A stretch of 9,345 bases of DNA from Ga0077554 sp046590885 (GTDB lineage: Bacteria; Pseudomonadota; Gammaproteobacteria; Ga0077554; Ga007554). The stretch covers positions 1-9,345 of the forward strand of contig JBKJTS010000060.1 of the NCBI GenBank assembly GCA_046590885.1, in the 5' to 3' direction. This document shows positions 1-6,012 of this stretch, in pieces. The translations under genes were made by a program, and so were the position numbers. Below the pieces are notes generated by a model. The model made no database searches. It was not told the origin of the DNA and worked only from the letters and a program-made list of their open reading frames with translations. Position 1 is the first letter of the stretch. Every line of letters starts with the position of its first letter.

Positions 1-2
1 GC

Positions 3-206
3 GCATTAATTCGCGTAATGGATATTTTGGCTCAGTCTCGTGGTGGAGATTCGTCACAACCTGAGTTTCTTAGCACCCATCCGGACCCGGGCAATCGTAC
101 GCAACGCATTGAACAAGAAATTGCAGCTAAATACCCTGGTGGCATTCCTAATAACTTATCGCTTGGTAATACCCGGAATTTCGAGCAAGCACGCGCTCAA
201 CTCTAA
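3..206 (+). CDS. M48-family metallopeptidase, C-terminal end (partial)
   Basis: The frame is open to the left edge of the window and ends at TAA 204-206, so only the last 67 residues are present. An ATG at 18 is internal, because the preceding codons (A-L-I-R-V) read naturally into it. The piece resembles the C-terminal tail of secreted or lipoprotein M48 zinc metallopeptidases (LoiP/YcaL/BepA-like). It has a helix ending LAQSRGG, then FLSTHPDPGNRTQRI, the conserved S-x-HP-x-P-x-x-R-x-x-x-I signature of that tail, then AAKYPGGIPNNL. The HExxH zinc motif would lie upstream, outside the window. Such enzymes act in envelope protein quality control. The gene converges on ligD. The family call rests on the tail motif alone, so the subfamily is unknown. 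Confidence 0.72.
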   Translation, partial: ALIRVMDILAQSRGGDSSQPEFLSTHPDPGNRTQRIEQEIAAKYPGGIPNNLSLGNTRNFEQARAQL

Positions 207-231
207 TTATTGATTATGATTTTTTTGAAAA

Positions 232-248
232 CCCGGTAAGTCACCGGG
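232..248 (-). terminator. hairpin between convergent M48 gene and ligD
   Basis: A perfect 6-bp stem, CCCGGT (232-237) with ACCGGG (243-248), encloses a 5-nt loop. On the minus strand it is followed by TTTTC, so it fits as a weak intrinsic terminator for ligD, 22 bp past the restored ligD stop. On the plus strand A-rich rather than T-rich sequence follows, so it is less convincing for the peptidase gene, although it sits 26 bp after that stop. Confidence 0.5.
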
Positions 249-269
249 AAAAAATTTATCCAGCACCCG

Positions 270-566
270 TTAGTGATTTCTAGTTTTGGTAGTAGGCTGA
301 AATCCGAGGATATTTATTGCCTCTTTAAGCCCCTGAGCAGCATTCAAATAATTTTTCCATGGGTTGTTTCCAATCTCTAGTCTGGATTCGATATTTGCAA
401 TTGTCCAATGGGCACTGCTCGTAATAGTGCCTAATTCCTGCCACTCAATGGGGACCGAAACCCCCAGTCCCGGACGGGCGCGAATTGACCAGGCCGAAAC
501 GGTAGTAGCCCCAAACCCATTACGTAAATAATCGATAAAGATTTTCCCAATCCGGTTTATGGGGGC
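270..566 (-). pseudogene. ligD: ligD 3' part in shifted frame (polymerase C-terminus)
   Basis: In the frame one base off the main ligD reading frame, the minus strand from about 560 to TAA at 272-270 encodes a clean continuation of the LigD polymerase domain. It contains NRIGKIFIDYLRNGFGA, then SAWSIRARPG and SVPIEWQEL, and ends KTRNH. KIFIDYLRN carries the third metal-binding Asp of the polymerase (family knowledge). Removing one base from the five-G run at 561-565 joins this segment to the upstream frame as G-P-I-N-R-I-G-K and gives an 838-residue protein, close to the roughly 840 residues of Pseudomonas aeruginosa LigD. There are no further stops or shifts. It is therefore a recent frameshift or a homopolymer sequencing error. 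Confidence 0.88.
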
Positions 567-2787
567 CGCTTTTGGCGGTAAACCGTTGGGGTAATGTTTT
601 TGCCAAATGCTTAACGATTGCCTGAGAGAAATCTTTCACTATATCCCACCCATATAAGCGTTTTAAAGGTATTACAATATGTACCCCCTTGCCGCCACTG
701 GTTTTTATAAACGAAGTGAACCCCAGCTGGTTTAAAAATTCCCGTACTAAATAGGCTGACTCCTGCAATACAGGCCATGTCACGCCTGTGCCTGGATCCA
801 GGTCAAATGTCATGCGATCCGGTTTTCCGATATTGGTTTTGATCGCGTTCCAGGTATGAAATTCAATTACATTCATTTGCGCAGCGGACCACAGGCCTTC
901 CGGTTTTGCAACTTCCAGCAACGGCGCATGACCCGGATCCAATCCCGGATCAAGCAACTTGATGCCCTGCATTTGGGTAGATTCCAGATGCTTTTGAAAA
1001 AACAACGGGCCATTGATACCCTCTGGGGCGCGTACCAAGGATACTGGACGGCCCTTTAAATGTTCCATTATCAATGGGGCCACGCGAATATAAAACTCAA
1101 TCAAATCTTGTTTGGTGGTGTGCGTGGTAGCATCCACCACACGATCGGGGTGGGTAATTTTAAAGGATCTGGGAAGAGAGGTTAGCTTAGTTTTTGATAA
1201 AAAAACGGGTTGTTCACGAATAATATCTTTTGCTGGTTTATCAACCCTCAAACCATGAAACACAGAATGCCGTATGTGGCCGCTTTTGGTCCATTCCCTG
1301 AAGGACACTTCTGCTATCAGTTCTGGCCTCACCCAGTGTGCATTATTATCGAGGCCAGTTTTGTCGGCAAATGGACTATGATTGATAATGATGGGTGTAA
1401 GCTTTTTTTTCACGCTGCTCAACGTTTGGATATCAAAACCGGTTCCGACCTTGCCGCAGAAATGCAGGTTTTGCTTTTCATCGTAAACGCCGAGCAAAAG
1501 TGCACCAAGCCCGGTGCGTGAACCTTGTGGGTCGGTATAGCCGCCAATTACAAACTCCTGCCGCTGGGTACACTTCAGCTTGATCCAATCGGTCGAACGG
1601 CGTGATACATAGCTTGATGCTTTGCGCTTACCGACCACACCTTCCATGCCCAAACGACAGGCGGAGTCCAGGACATCCCGCGATGACACATCGAAGGTAT
1701 TGCTGAAGCGAGCCGCATTAGAAGCTGGTTTTGCCAGAATTGCTTCGAGTAATTGCTTGCGTTCAATGAGTGGTGTGGCACGTAAATCAAAGCCATTGTA
1801 AAACGGTAAATCAAACAAATAATAAATAATATTTCCGGTACGGTCTTGATCAAACGTGCCTTGCAGGGCTTGGAAATCAGGAATACCTTGCTCGTTCAAG
1901 ACCACAATTTCGCCGTCCAACCACCCAGGTGCCAGCGCTAACTCTTTGAGCGCCGCAAGCAGTAATGGAAGTTTATGACTCCAGTCATGACCGTTACGGG
2001 TAAACAATTGAATCTTTTTGGCATCGACCCGGGTAAGCAAACGGTAACCATCAAATTTAATTTCATAAAGCCATTCTTGGGAGTTTGTGGGTGAATCAGG
2101 GGGCGGCTTATCTACGAGTGTTGCGAGTTGAGGCTTAAGCAGCGCAGGTAACGGCGCTTTGATTGCGCCAGTCAGTGTGGTTCCATATTTTTTCCGTGGC
2201 GATGTTTTTTTTTCAGGGGCGGATATTTTCATTGCCTTCAGTTTTGCGACACTGTCAGGAAGGGCATCGATAATGCTGTATTGCTCAGCGGCCTGTGCTT
2301 TGTCATCTTTTTCTTTAATAAGAAGCCAAGTCTCATTTTTCTCGTCTTTTCCTTTTATCCGAATCAATGCCCATTTTCCTTGAAGTTTATAGCCATGCAA
2401 GACAAATTTTAAATTACCCTCTTGGTAGCCCTTATGTGGATCGCCGACGGGCAACCAGATTCCTTTATCCCAGATTATCACCTTGCCTGCGCCATACTGA
2501 TTAGGTGGGATGTTGCCTTCAAATTTATTGTATGCAATTGGGTGATCTTCGACGTGAATCGCCATGCGTTTGTCCCGGGGGTCAAGGCTTGGCCCTTTGG
2601 GTATCGCCCAGCTTTTCATACTCCCATCCAGTTCCAATCTGAAATCGTAATGAAGGCGTTTTGCCCAATGTTTCTGCACCACAAATGAGCGGTGGGCTTC
2701 GTTGGCTTTGCCGCCACCTGCTGGTTCGGACGTAACCGTAAAATCACGTTTAACTTTGTAAAGTTTTAGCGAATCTGATGTCGCCAT
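520..2787 (-). CDS. ligD: ATP-dependent DNA ligase LigD (frameshifted near C-terminus)
   Basis: LigD is the multifunctional end-processing ligase of bacterial non-homologous end joining and works with Ku. Domains run in the order 3'-phosphoesterase (about 1-190), ligase (about 210-530) and primase-type polymerase (from about 545). In the first, H40, H46, D48, R50 and H82 have the spacing of the catalytic residues of P. aeruginosa LigD. In the ligase, K244 of EIKFDGYR is the nucleotide-accepting lysine, followed by LDGEIVVL, EGVVGKRK and DWIKLKC. In the polymerase, FDLDPGTG supplies two metal Asp residues and TSGGKGVH binds nucleotide. The open frame stops after 755 residues with an unrelated tail (from H743) because of a frameshift at 561-565. 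As read, it lacks the third catalytic Asp, so the polymerase should be inactive while phosphoesterase and ligase could still work. The ATG lies 5 bp after the ku stop with no strong SD, which suggests translational coupling. Confidence 0.95.
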   Translation of the reverse strand: MATSDSLKLYKVKRDFTVTSEPAGGGKANEAHRSFVVQKHWAKRLHYDFRLELDGSMKSWAIPKGPSLDPRDKRMAIHVEDHPIAYNKFEGNIPPNQYGAGKVIIWDKGIWLPVGDPHKGYQEGNLKFVLHGYKLQGKWALIRIKGKDEKNETWLLIKEKDDKAQAAEQYSIIDALPDSVAKLKAMKISAPEKKTSPRKKYGTTLTGAIKAPLPALLKPQLATLVDKPPPDSPTNSQEWLYEIKFDGYRLLTRVDAKKIQLFTRNGHDWSHKLPLLLAALKELALAPGWLDGEIVVLNEQGIPDFQALQGTFDQDRTGNIIYYLFDLPFYNGFDLRATPLIERKQLLEAILAKPASNAARFSNTFDVSSRDVLDSACRLGMEGVVGKRKASSYVSRRSTDWIKLKCTQRQEFVIGGYTDPQGSRTGLGALLLGVYDEKQNLHFCGKVGTGFDIQTLSSVKKKLTPIIINHSPFADKTGLDNNAHWVRPELIAEVSFREWTKSGHIRHSVFHGLRVDKPAKDIIREQPVFLSKTKLTSLPRSFKITHPDRVVDATTHTTKQDLIEFYIRVAPLIMEHLKGRPVSLVRAPEGINGPLFFQKHLESTQMQGIKLLDPGLDPGHAPLLEVAKPEGLWSAAQMNVIEFHTWNAIKTNIGKPDRMTFDLDPGTGVTWPVLQESAYLVREFLNQLGFTSFIKTSGGKGVHIVIPLKRLYGWDIVKDFSQAIVKHLAKTLPQRFTAKSGPHKPDWENLYRLFT

Positions 2788-2792
2788 TGCTA

Positions 2793-3698
2793 CTAGAGCA
2801 CTCTTTTCTTGACCGCTACTTTTCGCACGGGGCGGGAAGCTGCTTGGGTTTTAGTTAACTTAGGGTGTGTAATGGCTTTATGATCCTTGCGGCCCTTATT
2901 AAGACTCTGCTGTAGCAATTCAGTGAGGTCATAGATAGTAGCGCTGGTGGGCGTCGTTTCAAGAGACTCTATCGTGGTAACAGATTCAGTTTGGCCGGCT
3001 TTCACTTTTTCTTTGACCAACTTCATGATCTGCTGCTTGAACGAATCATTGTAAGCTTGCGGATTCCACTGGGTACTCATATCCGCCACCAATTGTTCGC
3101 CCATTTTCATTTCTTTGGCCGTCAGATTTGTTGCTTTCACTGCTTCGGTGGAAGGTGACAATTCTTCAAACGAGCGAATCTCATCACTCCAGCGCAGTAG
3201 ATTCAATACGAGCATGGGGCCAACCGGCATCAATGCGGCCAAATGTTGTTTGGTTTGAATCACTACACGGGCAATACCCGCTTTGCCCGTTTTATGCAGG
3301 ATTTCGCGCAACAAGGCATACACTTTGGCCCCCTTATTAATGGGAGATACGTAATAGGGACGATCAAAATAAATAAACGGAATATCGGCTGCGGGTACAA
3401 AGGCTTCGAGTTCTATGGTCTGGGTGGTTTTCGGGTAGGCCGCTGCAATTTCCTCATCTGACAGGATAACGTATTGGCCATCCTCATACGCGATGCCTTT
3501 AACAATATTTTCTTTTTCTATTTCCTTGCCAGTTTGCTTGTTGATGCGCTTATATCCCACAGGATCCATGCTACGCTTGTCAAGCCAATCGAAATCCAAG
3601 CCTTGTTGTACAGTAGCCGGATGCAAGCCAATCGGAATGTGAACCAGCCCAAATGAAATAGCACCTTTCCAGAGCGTCCGTTTACTCGTTATTGCCAT
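2793..3698 (-). CDS. ku: Ku protein, non-homologous end joining
   Basis: Bacterial Ku is a homodimeric ring that threads onto DNA double-strand ends and recruits LigD. The 301-residue product begins MAITSKRTLWKGAISFGLV, the typical Ku start with the W-K-G-x-I-x-F-G-L-V signature. The core beta-barrel follows, with FDRPYYVSP and LVLNLLRW-type segments, then a lysine- and arginine-rich C-terminal tail from about 268 (GRKDHKA to KKRVL), the part thought to help DNA and LigD contact. I chose ATG 3698 because it matches the family start and has GCAGGA (minus strand, 3712-3707) 8 nt upstream. The frame stays open to an upstream ATG at 3803, but those 35 extra residues do not look like Ku. It is the first gene of the ku-ligD operon. 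No clear promoter was seen in the 177-bp gap to the divergent gene. Confidence 0.96.
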   Translation of the reverse strand: MAITSKRTLWKGAISFGLVHIPIGLHPATVQQGLDFDWLDKRSMDPVGYKRINKQTGKEIEKENIVKGIAYEDGQYVILSDEEIAAAYPKTTQTIELEAFVPAADIPFIYFDRPYYVSPINKGAKVYALLREILHKTGKAGIARVVIQTKQHLAALMPVGPMLVLNLLRWSDEIRSFEELSPSTEAVKATNLTAKEMKMGEQLVADMSTQWNPQAYNDSFKQQIMKLVKEKVKAGQTESVTTIESLETTPTSATIYDLTELLQQSLNKGRKDHKAITHPKLTKTQAASRPVRKVAVKKRVL

Positions 3699-3861
3699 GG
3701 ATATCATCCTGCATTTGAGTTTGTAAAATGTACGGTTGTCGTAAATTAAAATAAACGCGAAAGTAGTATTTGTCTGTTTCCTGGCGTACAGAACTGATTG
3801 CACGATGAATAGTATTAAGGGTCATATGCTTTGTCCGAGCCGCATAACTTTCATGCTAATT

Positions 3862-3868
3862 AAAGGAG
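3862..3868 (+). promoter_or_regulatory. ribosome binding site of exported protein gene
   Basis: AAAGGAG lies 7 nt before the ATG at 3876, a near-ideal Shine-Dalgarno. It supports this frame over the longer antisense frame on the other strand. Confidence 0.8.
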
Positions 3869-3875
3869 TTTTAAT

Positions 3876-4472
3876 ATGAAACATTCTATTTTTCTCGCAG
3901 CAGTACTCGGTATCGCGTCCGTTGCAGCCACCGCAGCAGATGCTCCGGCGGCCAAATTCGATGCAGCAAGCGTCACGTCCATGACGTCCGGATGGCCCGA
4001 CATGACCAAGGAAGTTATCAAAAAGACAATGGCAAAGTACGGTGCGCCCCACGAGGCTACAGCGAGCATGCTCGTGTGGCATAACAACGCACCTTGGAAA
4101 CGTACGATCATTTATAAAGAAGAGGTCCCACACAATTTTCCGATGCCCCACGTCGACGTCCTGCAGCAGTTTATCGATTTCCGCGTCAATCCCGATCGGT
4201 ATGATGAGATGGCGAAATACGATGGCAGCGTCGTCCTCGAGCGAACGAACGGCGAAATGTCTGCGCGTTGCGACAAGGAAGAGGCCAACTTCCTGGCGAT
4301 TAATCTTGCTCACGACGTAGCCAATGGTAAGCGAACTCCGGAAGCAGCCCGCAAATATTATGCTGACGCGATCAAGCAAAGCATGGCGGGGAAGATGGAT
4401 CCTTATATGCAGAAGCTGCAGTTCGAAGTGACAGGTGGGAATACCGCGGATAAGGATATGCCCGCCAGGTAA
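3876..4472 (+). CDS. exported protein of unknown function
   Basis: I do not recognise a named family. The 198-residue product starts with a clear Sec signal peptide: positive start (MKH), hydrophobic core IFLAAVLGIASVAAT (about 5-19) and an Ala-rich cleavage region near ATAADA (about 18-23). It should therefore be periplasmic. The mature part is hydrophilic and largely helical, with SGWPDMTKE (38-46), MLVWHNNAPWKRT (65-77), HNFPMPHVD (86-94) and a C-terminal helical half rich in Lys and Ala. The single cysteine (C132) rules out an internal disulfide. No catalytic motif, lipobox or membrane segment is visible beyond the signal. A strong SD at 3862-3868 fixes the start. It is transcribed alone, divergent from ku and convergent with the SRPBCC gene. 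Proteins with this look occur as conserved hypotheticals in proteobacteria, which is recollection and not a search result. Confidence 0.85.
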   Translation: MKHSIFLAAVLGIASVAATAADAPAAKFDAASVTSMTSGWPDMTKEVIKKTMAKYGAPHEATASMLVWHNNAPWKRTIIYKEEVPHNFPMPHVDVLQQFIDFRVNPDRYDEMAKYDGSVVLERTNGEMSARCDKEEANFLAINLAHDVANGKRTPEAARKYYADAIKQSMAGKMDPYMQKLQFEVTGGNTADKDMPAR

Positions 4473-4684
4473 GCTGCTAATCGTTCCGTTTCCTTAGGCA
4501 AGCCGCTATGCAAGCTTGCGGGAACAACTAGCCTGACATGGGGGGCGTGGGCATGAGTTGCTAAATTGGCAAGGGCAGGAGGGCGGGGATACATACGCAA
4601 AGGACAATGAGTATTTCTGCCATGGTGGACTCTCGGTGGTCAAGTTGTCGCAATACGACCAGACAATGGCATCTGAAAAGATTC

Positions 4685-5191
4685 CTACAGTTCCCTGACA
4701 CTCGCAACAAGCTGATCAAGCGCCTTACCCCATCCGTCGTAGAAGCCCATATCTGCGTGCCGCTTGCGGGAATCTTCATCGCTGTGAATGACGAGGGCAG
4801 TGTATTTCGTGCCATTGCCGTGAGGCGCAAGGGAAATTACTGCCGTGAAAGAAAATTCATCGCAGGCCAGGCCCGACGATGACTTGGTGGGTCGGTAACC
4901 CGGGGCAAGCACATTTGTCCAAACCAGTTTTTCGTTTTCGACGATTTCAAGGTAACAACCTACATTGGGAAATTCCTGGCCTTCGGGTGAGCGCATTGTA
5001 GTTCTGAAGACACCCCCGGGGCGCAAGTCGATTTCACAATCCACGGTTTGCCACGGCACGGGTGTGAACCACTTCTTGAGATGCTCGGGTGTCGTCCAAG
5101 CCATCCACACCAGCGCTGGGCGAACGTCGACAATGCGTTCCAAAATCAGGTCTAATTTAGGGTCGGGTTGATGTTGCATCGGTTGTGTCAC
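4685..5191 (-). CDS. SRPBCC/AHSA1-type protein, ArsR-coupled
   Basis: A 168-residue START-like (SRPBCC) fold protein of the AHSA1/polyketide-cyclase-like group, with a helix-grip architecture that encloses a hydrophobic cavity. Family features seen are LDLILERIVDVRPALVW at the first strand and helix, WTTPEHLKKWFTP (the typical T-x-P-E-x-L-x-x-W-F), DLRPGGVFRTTMRSPEG, and the final helix FYDGWGKALDQLVASV. The ligand is unknown. The start is GTG 5191, chosen because AAGGAG (minus strand, 5205-5200) sits 8 nt before it and the GTG overlaps the ArsR stop as GTGA. An ATG at 5179 is 20 nt from that SD. Co-transcription with an ArsR-type repressor is a recurrent arrangement for this family and implies shared control, perhaps by a small ligand. 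No terminator is visible downstream. Confidence 0.88.
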   Translation of the reverse strand: MTQPMQHQPDPKLDLILERIVDVRPALVWMAWTTPEHLKKWFTPVPWQTVDCEIDLRPGGVFRTTMRSPEGQEFPNVGCYLEIVENEKLVWTNVLAPGYRPTKSSSGLACDEFSFTAVISLAPHGNGTKYTALVIHSDEDSRKRHADMGFYDGWGKALDQLVASVREL

Positions 5192-5526
5192 GGTTTTTGC
5201 TCCTTAAGGTTGGAAAGATAAAAATCCAGTTGATTGAGACGAAGTTGCCAGTTTGCGCGTTGCGTTACCAGCCAGTCCTGCGCGCCCTGCAACGGTTCTG
5301 GCGTGAGTTGATAGGTACGTACCCGTCCTGATTTGCGGGAATTAACCAATTCACATCTTTCAAGTACATTGAGGTGTTGTGAGAAGGAAGGAAGTGTCAT
5401 CGAGAAAGGTTGCGCCAACTCGCTCATGGCTACGGAGCCGTAACTTAGACGTTCAAGAATCGCCCGTCTGGTGGGGTCGGCCAGCGCTTGAAATACGCGA
5501 TCAATCTGGTTTATTTGATTAGTCAT
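5188..5526 (-). CDS. ArsR/SmtB-family transcriptional repressor
   Basis: A 112-residue winged-helix regulator. DRVFQALADPTRRAILERL (9-27) is the hallmark ArsR N-terminus. The helix-turn-helix follows in AMSELAQPFSMTLPSFSQHLNVLE (about 33-56, recognition helix around LPSFSQHL), then the wing in NSRKSGRVRTYQL (62-74). A C-terminal helix around WLVTQRANWQLRLNQLDFYL fits the dimer interface and the subgroup that pairs with SRPBCC proteins. The metal-binding ELCVCDL motif is absent and the only cysteine is C58, so it is unlikely to be an arsenic or cadmium sensor. Its stop overlaps the SRPBCC start by 4 bp. It probably represses its own operon through the palindrome at 5529-5560. The -10 box ends 8 bp before the ATG, so the message is likely leaderless or nearly so. 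Confidence 0.93.
   Translation of the reverse strand: MTNQINQIDRVFQALADPTRRAILERLSYGSVAMSELAQPFSMTLPSFSQHLNVLERCELVNSRKSGRVRTYQLTPEPLQGAQDWLVTQRANWQLRLNQLDFYLSNLKEQKP
5200..5205 (-). promoter_or_regulatory. ribosome binding site that decides the GTG start
   Basis: AAGGAG on the minus strand, inside the end of the ArsR gene, is 8 nt upstream of GTG 5191. It argues for the GTG start over the ATG at 5179 and for coupling of the two genes. Confidence 0.7.
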
Positions 5527-5528
5527 AT

Positions 5529-5560
5529 ACCTAAACTATAAGGTGCCTTAATACTTAGGT
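5529..5560 (-). promoter_or_regulatory. probable ArsR operator, 32-bp interrupted palindrome
   Basis: The half-sites ACCTAA-N4-TAAGG and CCTTA-N4-TTAGGT are exact mirror images around a central 2 bp, with 11 of 15 positions per arm paired. The element covers the -10 box, the whole spacer and half of the -35 box of the ArsR-SRPBCC promoter, where a dimeric repressor would block RNA polymerase. Assignment to this ArsR is inference from position and symmetry. Confidence 0.72.
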
Positions 5561-5563
5561 CAA
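5535..5563 (-). promoter_or_regulatory. sigma70-type promoter of the ArsR-SRPBCC operon
   Basis: On the minus strand, TTGACC (5563-5558) and TATAGT (5540-5535) are separated by exactly 17 bp, close to consensus. Normal spacing puts the start of transcription at about 5527-5529, next to the ArsR ATG at 5526, so there is no room for a standard Shine-Dalgarno. Confidence 0.75.
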
Positions 5564-5779
5564 TGCCTTTCTTTTGATTATATTTCGAGTATTCGCTCAC
5601 AGTTTATTCGTTGCGTTTCGTTCTCAGTCATTGCTGAAAAAGCAACTTACTTCCAGCCCAAGCTGCAAACACGTAATTATGAAATTGAGCGCGAACTCTC
5701 GCAAGCAACCAGAGAGTAGAGGGAAAAGCAGGCGCAAAGTAACCAAAAGGAGTCGGCAGTTGAGCGCTCGCGGAAAAAG
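5564..5779. other. intergenic stretch without a gene
   Basis: No convincing coding region lies between the ArsR promoter and the terminators. Two 86-codon open frames cross it on opposite strands (5574-5834 and 5628-5888), but their proteins are low-complexity, lack recognisable motifs, and one would run through both terminators. The stretch GCGCAAAGTAACCAAAAGG (5731-5749) reminds me of dispersed intergenic sequence seen in several proteobacteria. That is recollection only. Confidence 0.4.
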
Positions 5780-5811
5780 GCCCGGAACCGCGCCACACTG
5801 GGTTTCCGGGC
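5780..5811 (-). terminator. second, GC-rich terminator hairpin
   Basis: GCCCGGAACC (5780-5789) pairs with GGTTTCCGGGC (5801-5811), 8 bp plus 2 bp around a single bulged base, with an 11-nt loop. On the minus strand it is followed after two C by TTTTT (5778-5774). It lies directly after the tmRNA-type terminator, so the two act in tandem for transcription coming from the right. On the plus strand a run of A follows, which is unsuitable for termination there. Confidence 0.6.
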
Positions 5812-5846
5812 AAAAAAAAATCCCAACCGATTAAGGGTTGGGATTT
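5812..5846 (-). terminator. intrinsic terminator of the tmRNA locus
   Basis: A perfect 11-bp stem, AAATCCCAACC (5818-5828) with GGTTGGGATTT (5836-5846), has a 7-nt loop and is followed on the minus strand by nine T (5820-5812, of which three also pair). It begins 7 bp after the CCA end of the tmRNA fragment, the usual place for the ssrA terminator. This indicates that sequence to its left is the native downstream flank of ssrA. Confidence 0.85.
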
Positions 5847-5853
5847 CAAATAT

Positions 5854-5869
5854 TGGTGGAGGCGGCGAC
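5854..5869 (-). other. att site: 3' end of tmRNA (ssrA) gene, fragment
   Basis: Read on the minus strand this is GTCGCCGCCTCCACCA. GCCGCCTCCACCA is the 3' acceptor strand of many proteobacterial tmRNAs, with the encoded CCA. Farther in, TTCAAT recalls the T-loop, but the flanking bases cannot form the normal T-stem, and no tmRNA body, tag reading frame or 5' acceptor strand follows up to 6012. It is therefore a short 3' duplicate and not a gene, as expected for the distal att site after integration into ssrA by a tyrosine recombinase. The intact ssrA and the integrase should lie at the other end, to the right of this window. A tRNA 3' end is the alternative, but this acceptor sequence is most typical of tmRNA. 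Confidence 0.75.
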
Positions 5870-5925
5870 TATTGAAATAGTACGACAAGTAATTGTTAAT
5901 ACTATATTTATAAATTTTAATATTT

Positions 5926-5947
5926 AATGTTACTGTAAATGTTACTG
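5926..5947 (+). repeat. direct repeat AATGTTACTG, 12-bp period
   Basis: AATGTTACTG occurs at 5926-5935 and 5938-5947, with TA and CA following. The pair lies 57-93 bp inside the att core in an otherwise AT-rich, non-coding tract. Its position and tandem spacing fit arm-type binding sites for an integrase or excisionase, which is inference. Confidence 0.5.
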
Positions 5948-5964
5948 CACCTCTGTTATGGTGC
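5947..5964. repeat. short inverted repeat GCACC/GGTGC
   Basis: GCACC (5947-5951) and GGTGC (5960-5964) flank 8 nt. It starts at the last base of the direct repeat pair and is too weak for a terminator. It is part of the non-coding island tip between the att site and the ParB-like fragment, where I see no gene. Confidence 0.3.
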
Positions 5965-6012
5965 CTCCCACAAAAACCCGGCCTCTGGTAGTGCGGTTAC
6001 TCGCCCGTATCA

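Noticed and set aside
3699..3803. In-frame 35-residue N-terminal extension of Ku from ATG 3803
   Set aside because: The extension does not resemble Ku, has no SD at its ATG, and the family start MAITSKRTLWKG at 3698 has its own SD.
3798..3828. Possible promoter TTGCAC with CATATG for the exported protein gene
   Set aside because: The spacing is 19 bp and the -10 is poor, so I do not annotate it.
3822..4379. 185-codon open frame on the minus strand
   Set aside because: It is antisense to the signal-peptide gene at 3876-4472, which has a strong SD and a sensible protein. The antisense protein has no family features.
4483..4510. GCAAGC/GCTTGC symmetry between two convergent genes, considered as a terminator
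   Set aside because: No T tract follows on either strand, and the palindrome GCAAGCTTGC is short.
4561..4623. 20-codon hydrophobic minus-strand frame (MAEILIVLCVCIPALLPLPI) after the SRPBCC gene
   Set aside because: It could be a tiny membrane peptide, but it has no good SD, no promoter and no family match, so chance is likelier.
5628..5888. 86-codon minus-strand frame across the terminators and att site
   Set aside because: It begins inside the island tip, crosses two terminators and the tmRNA 3' end, and has no recognisable motif.
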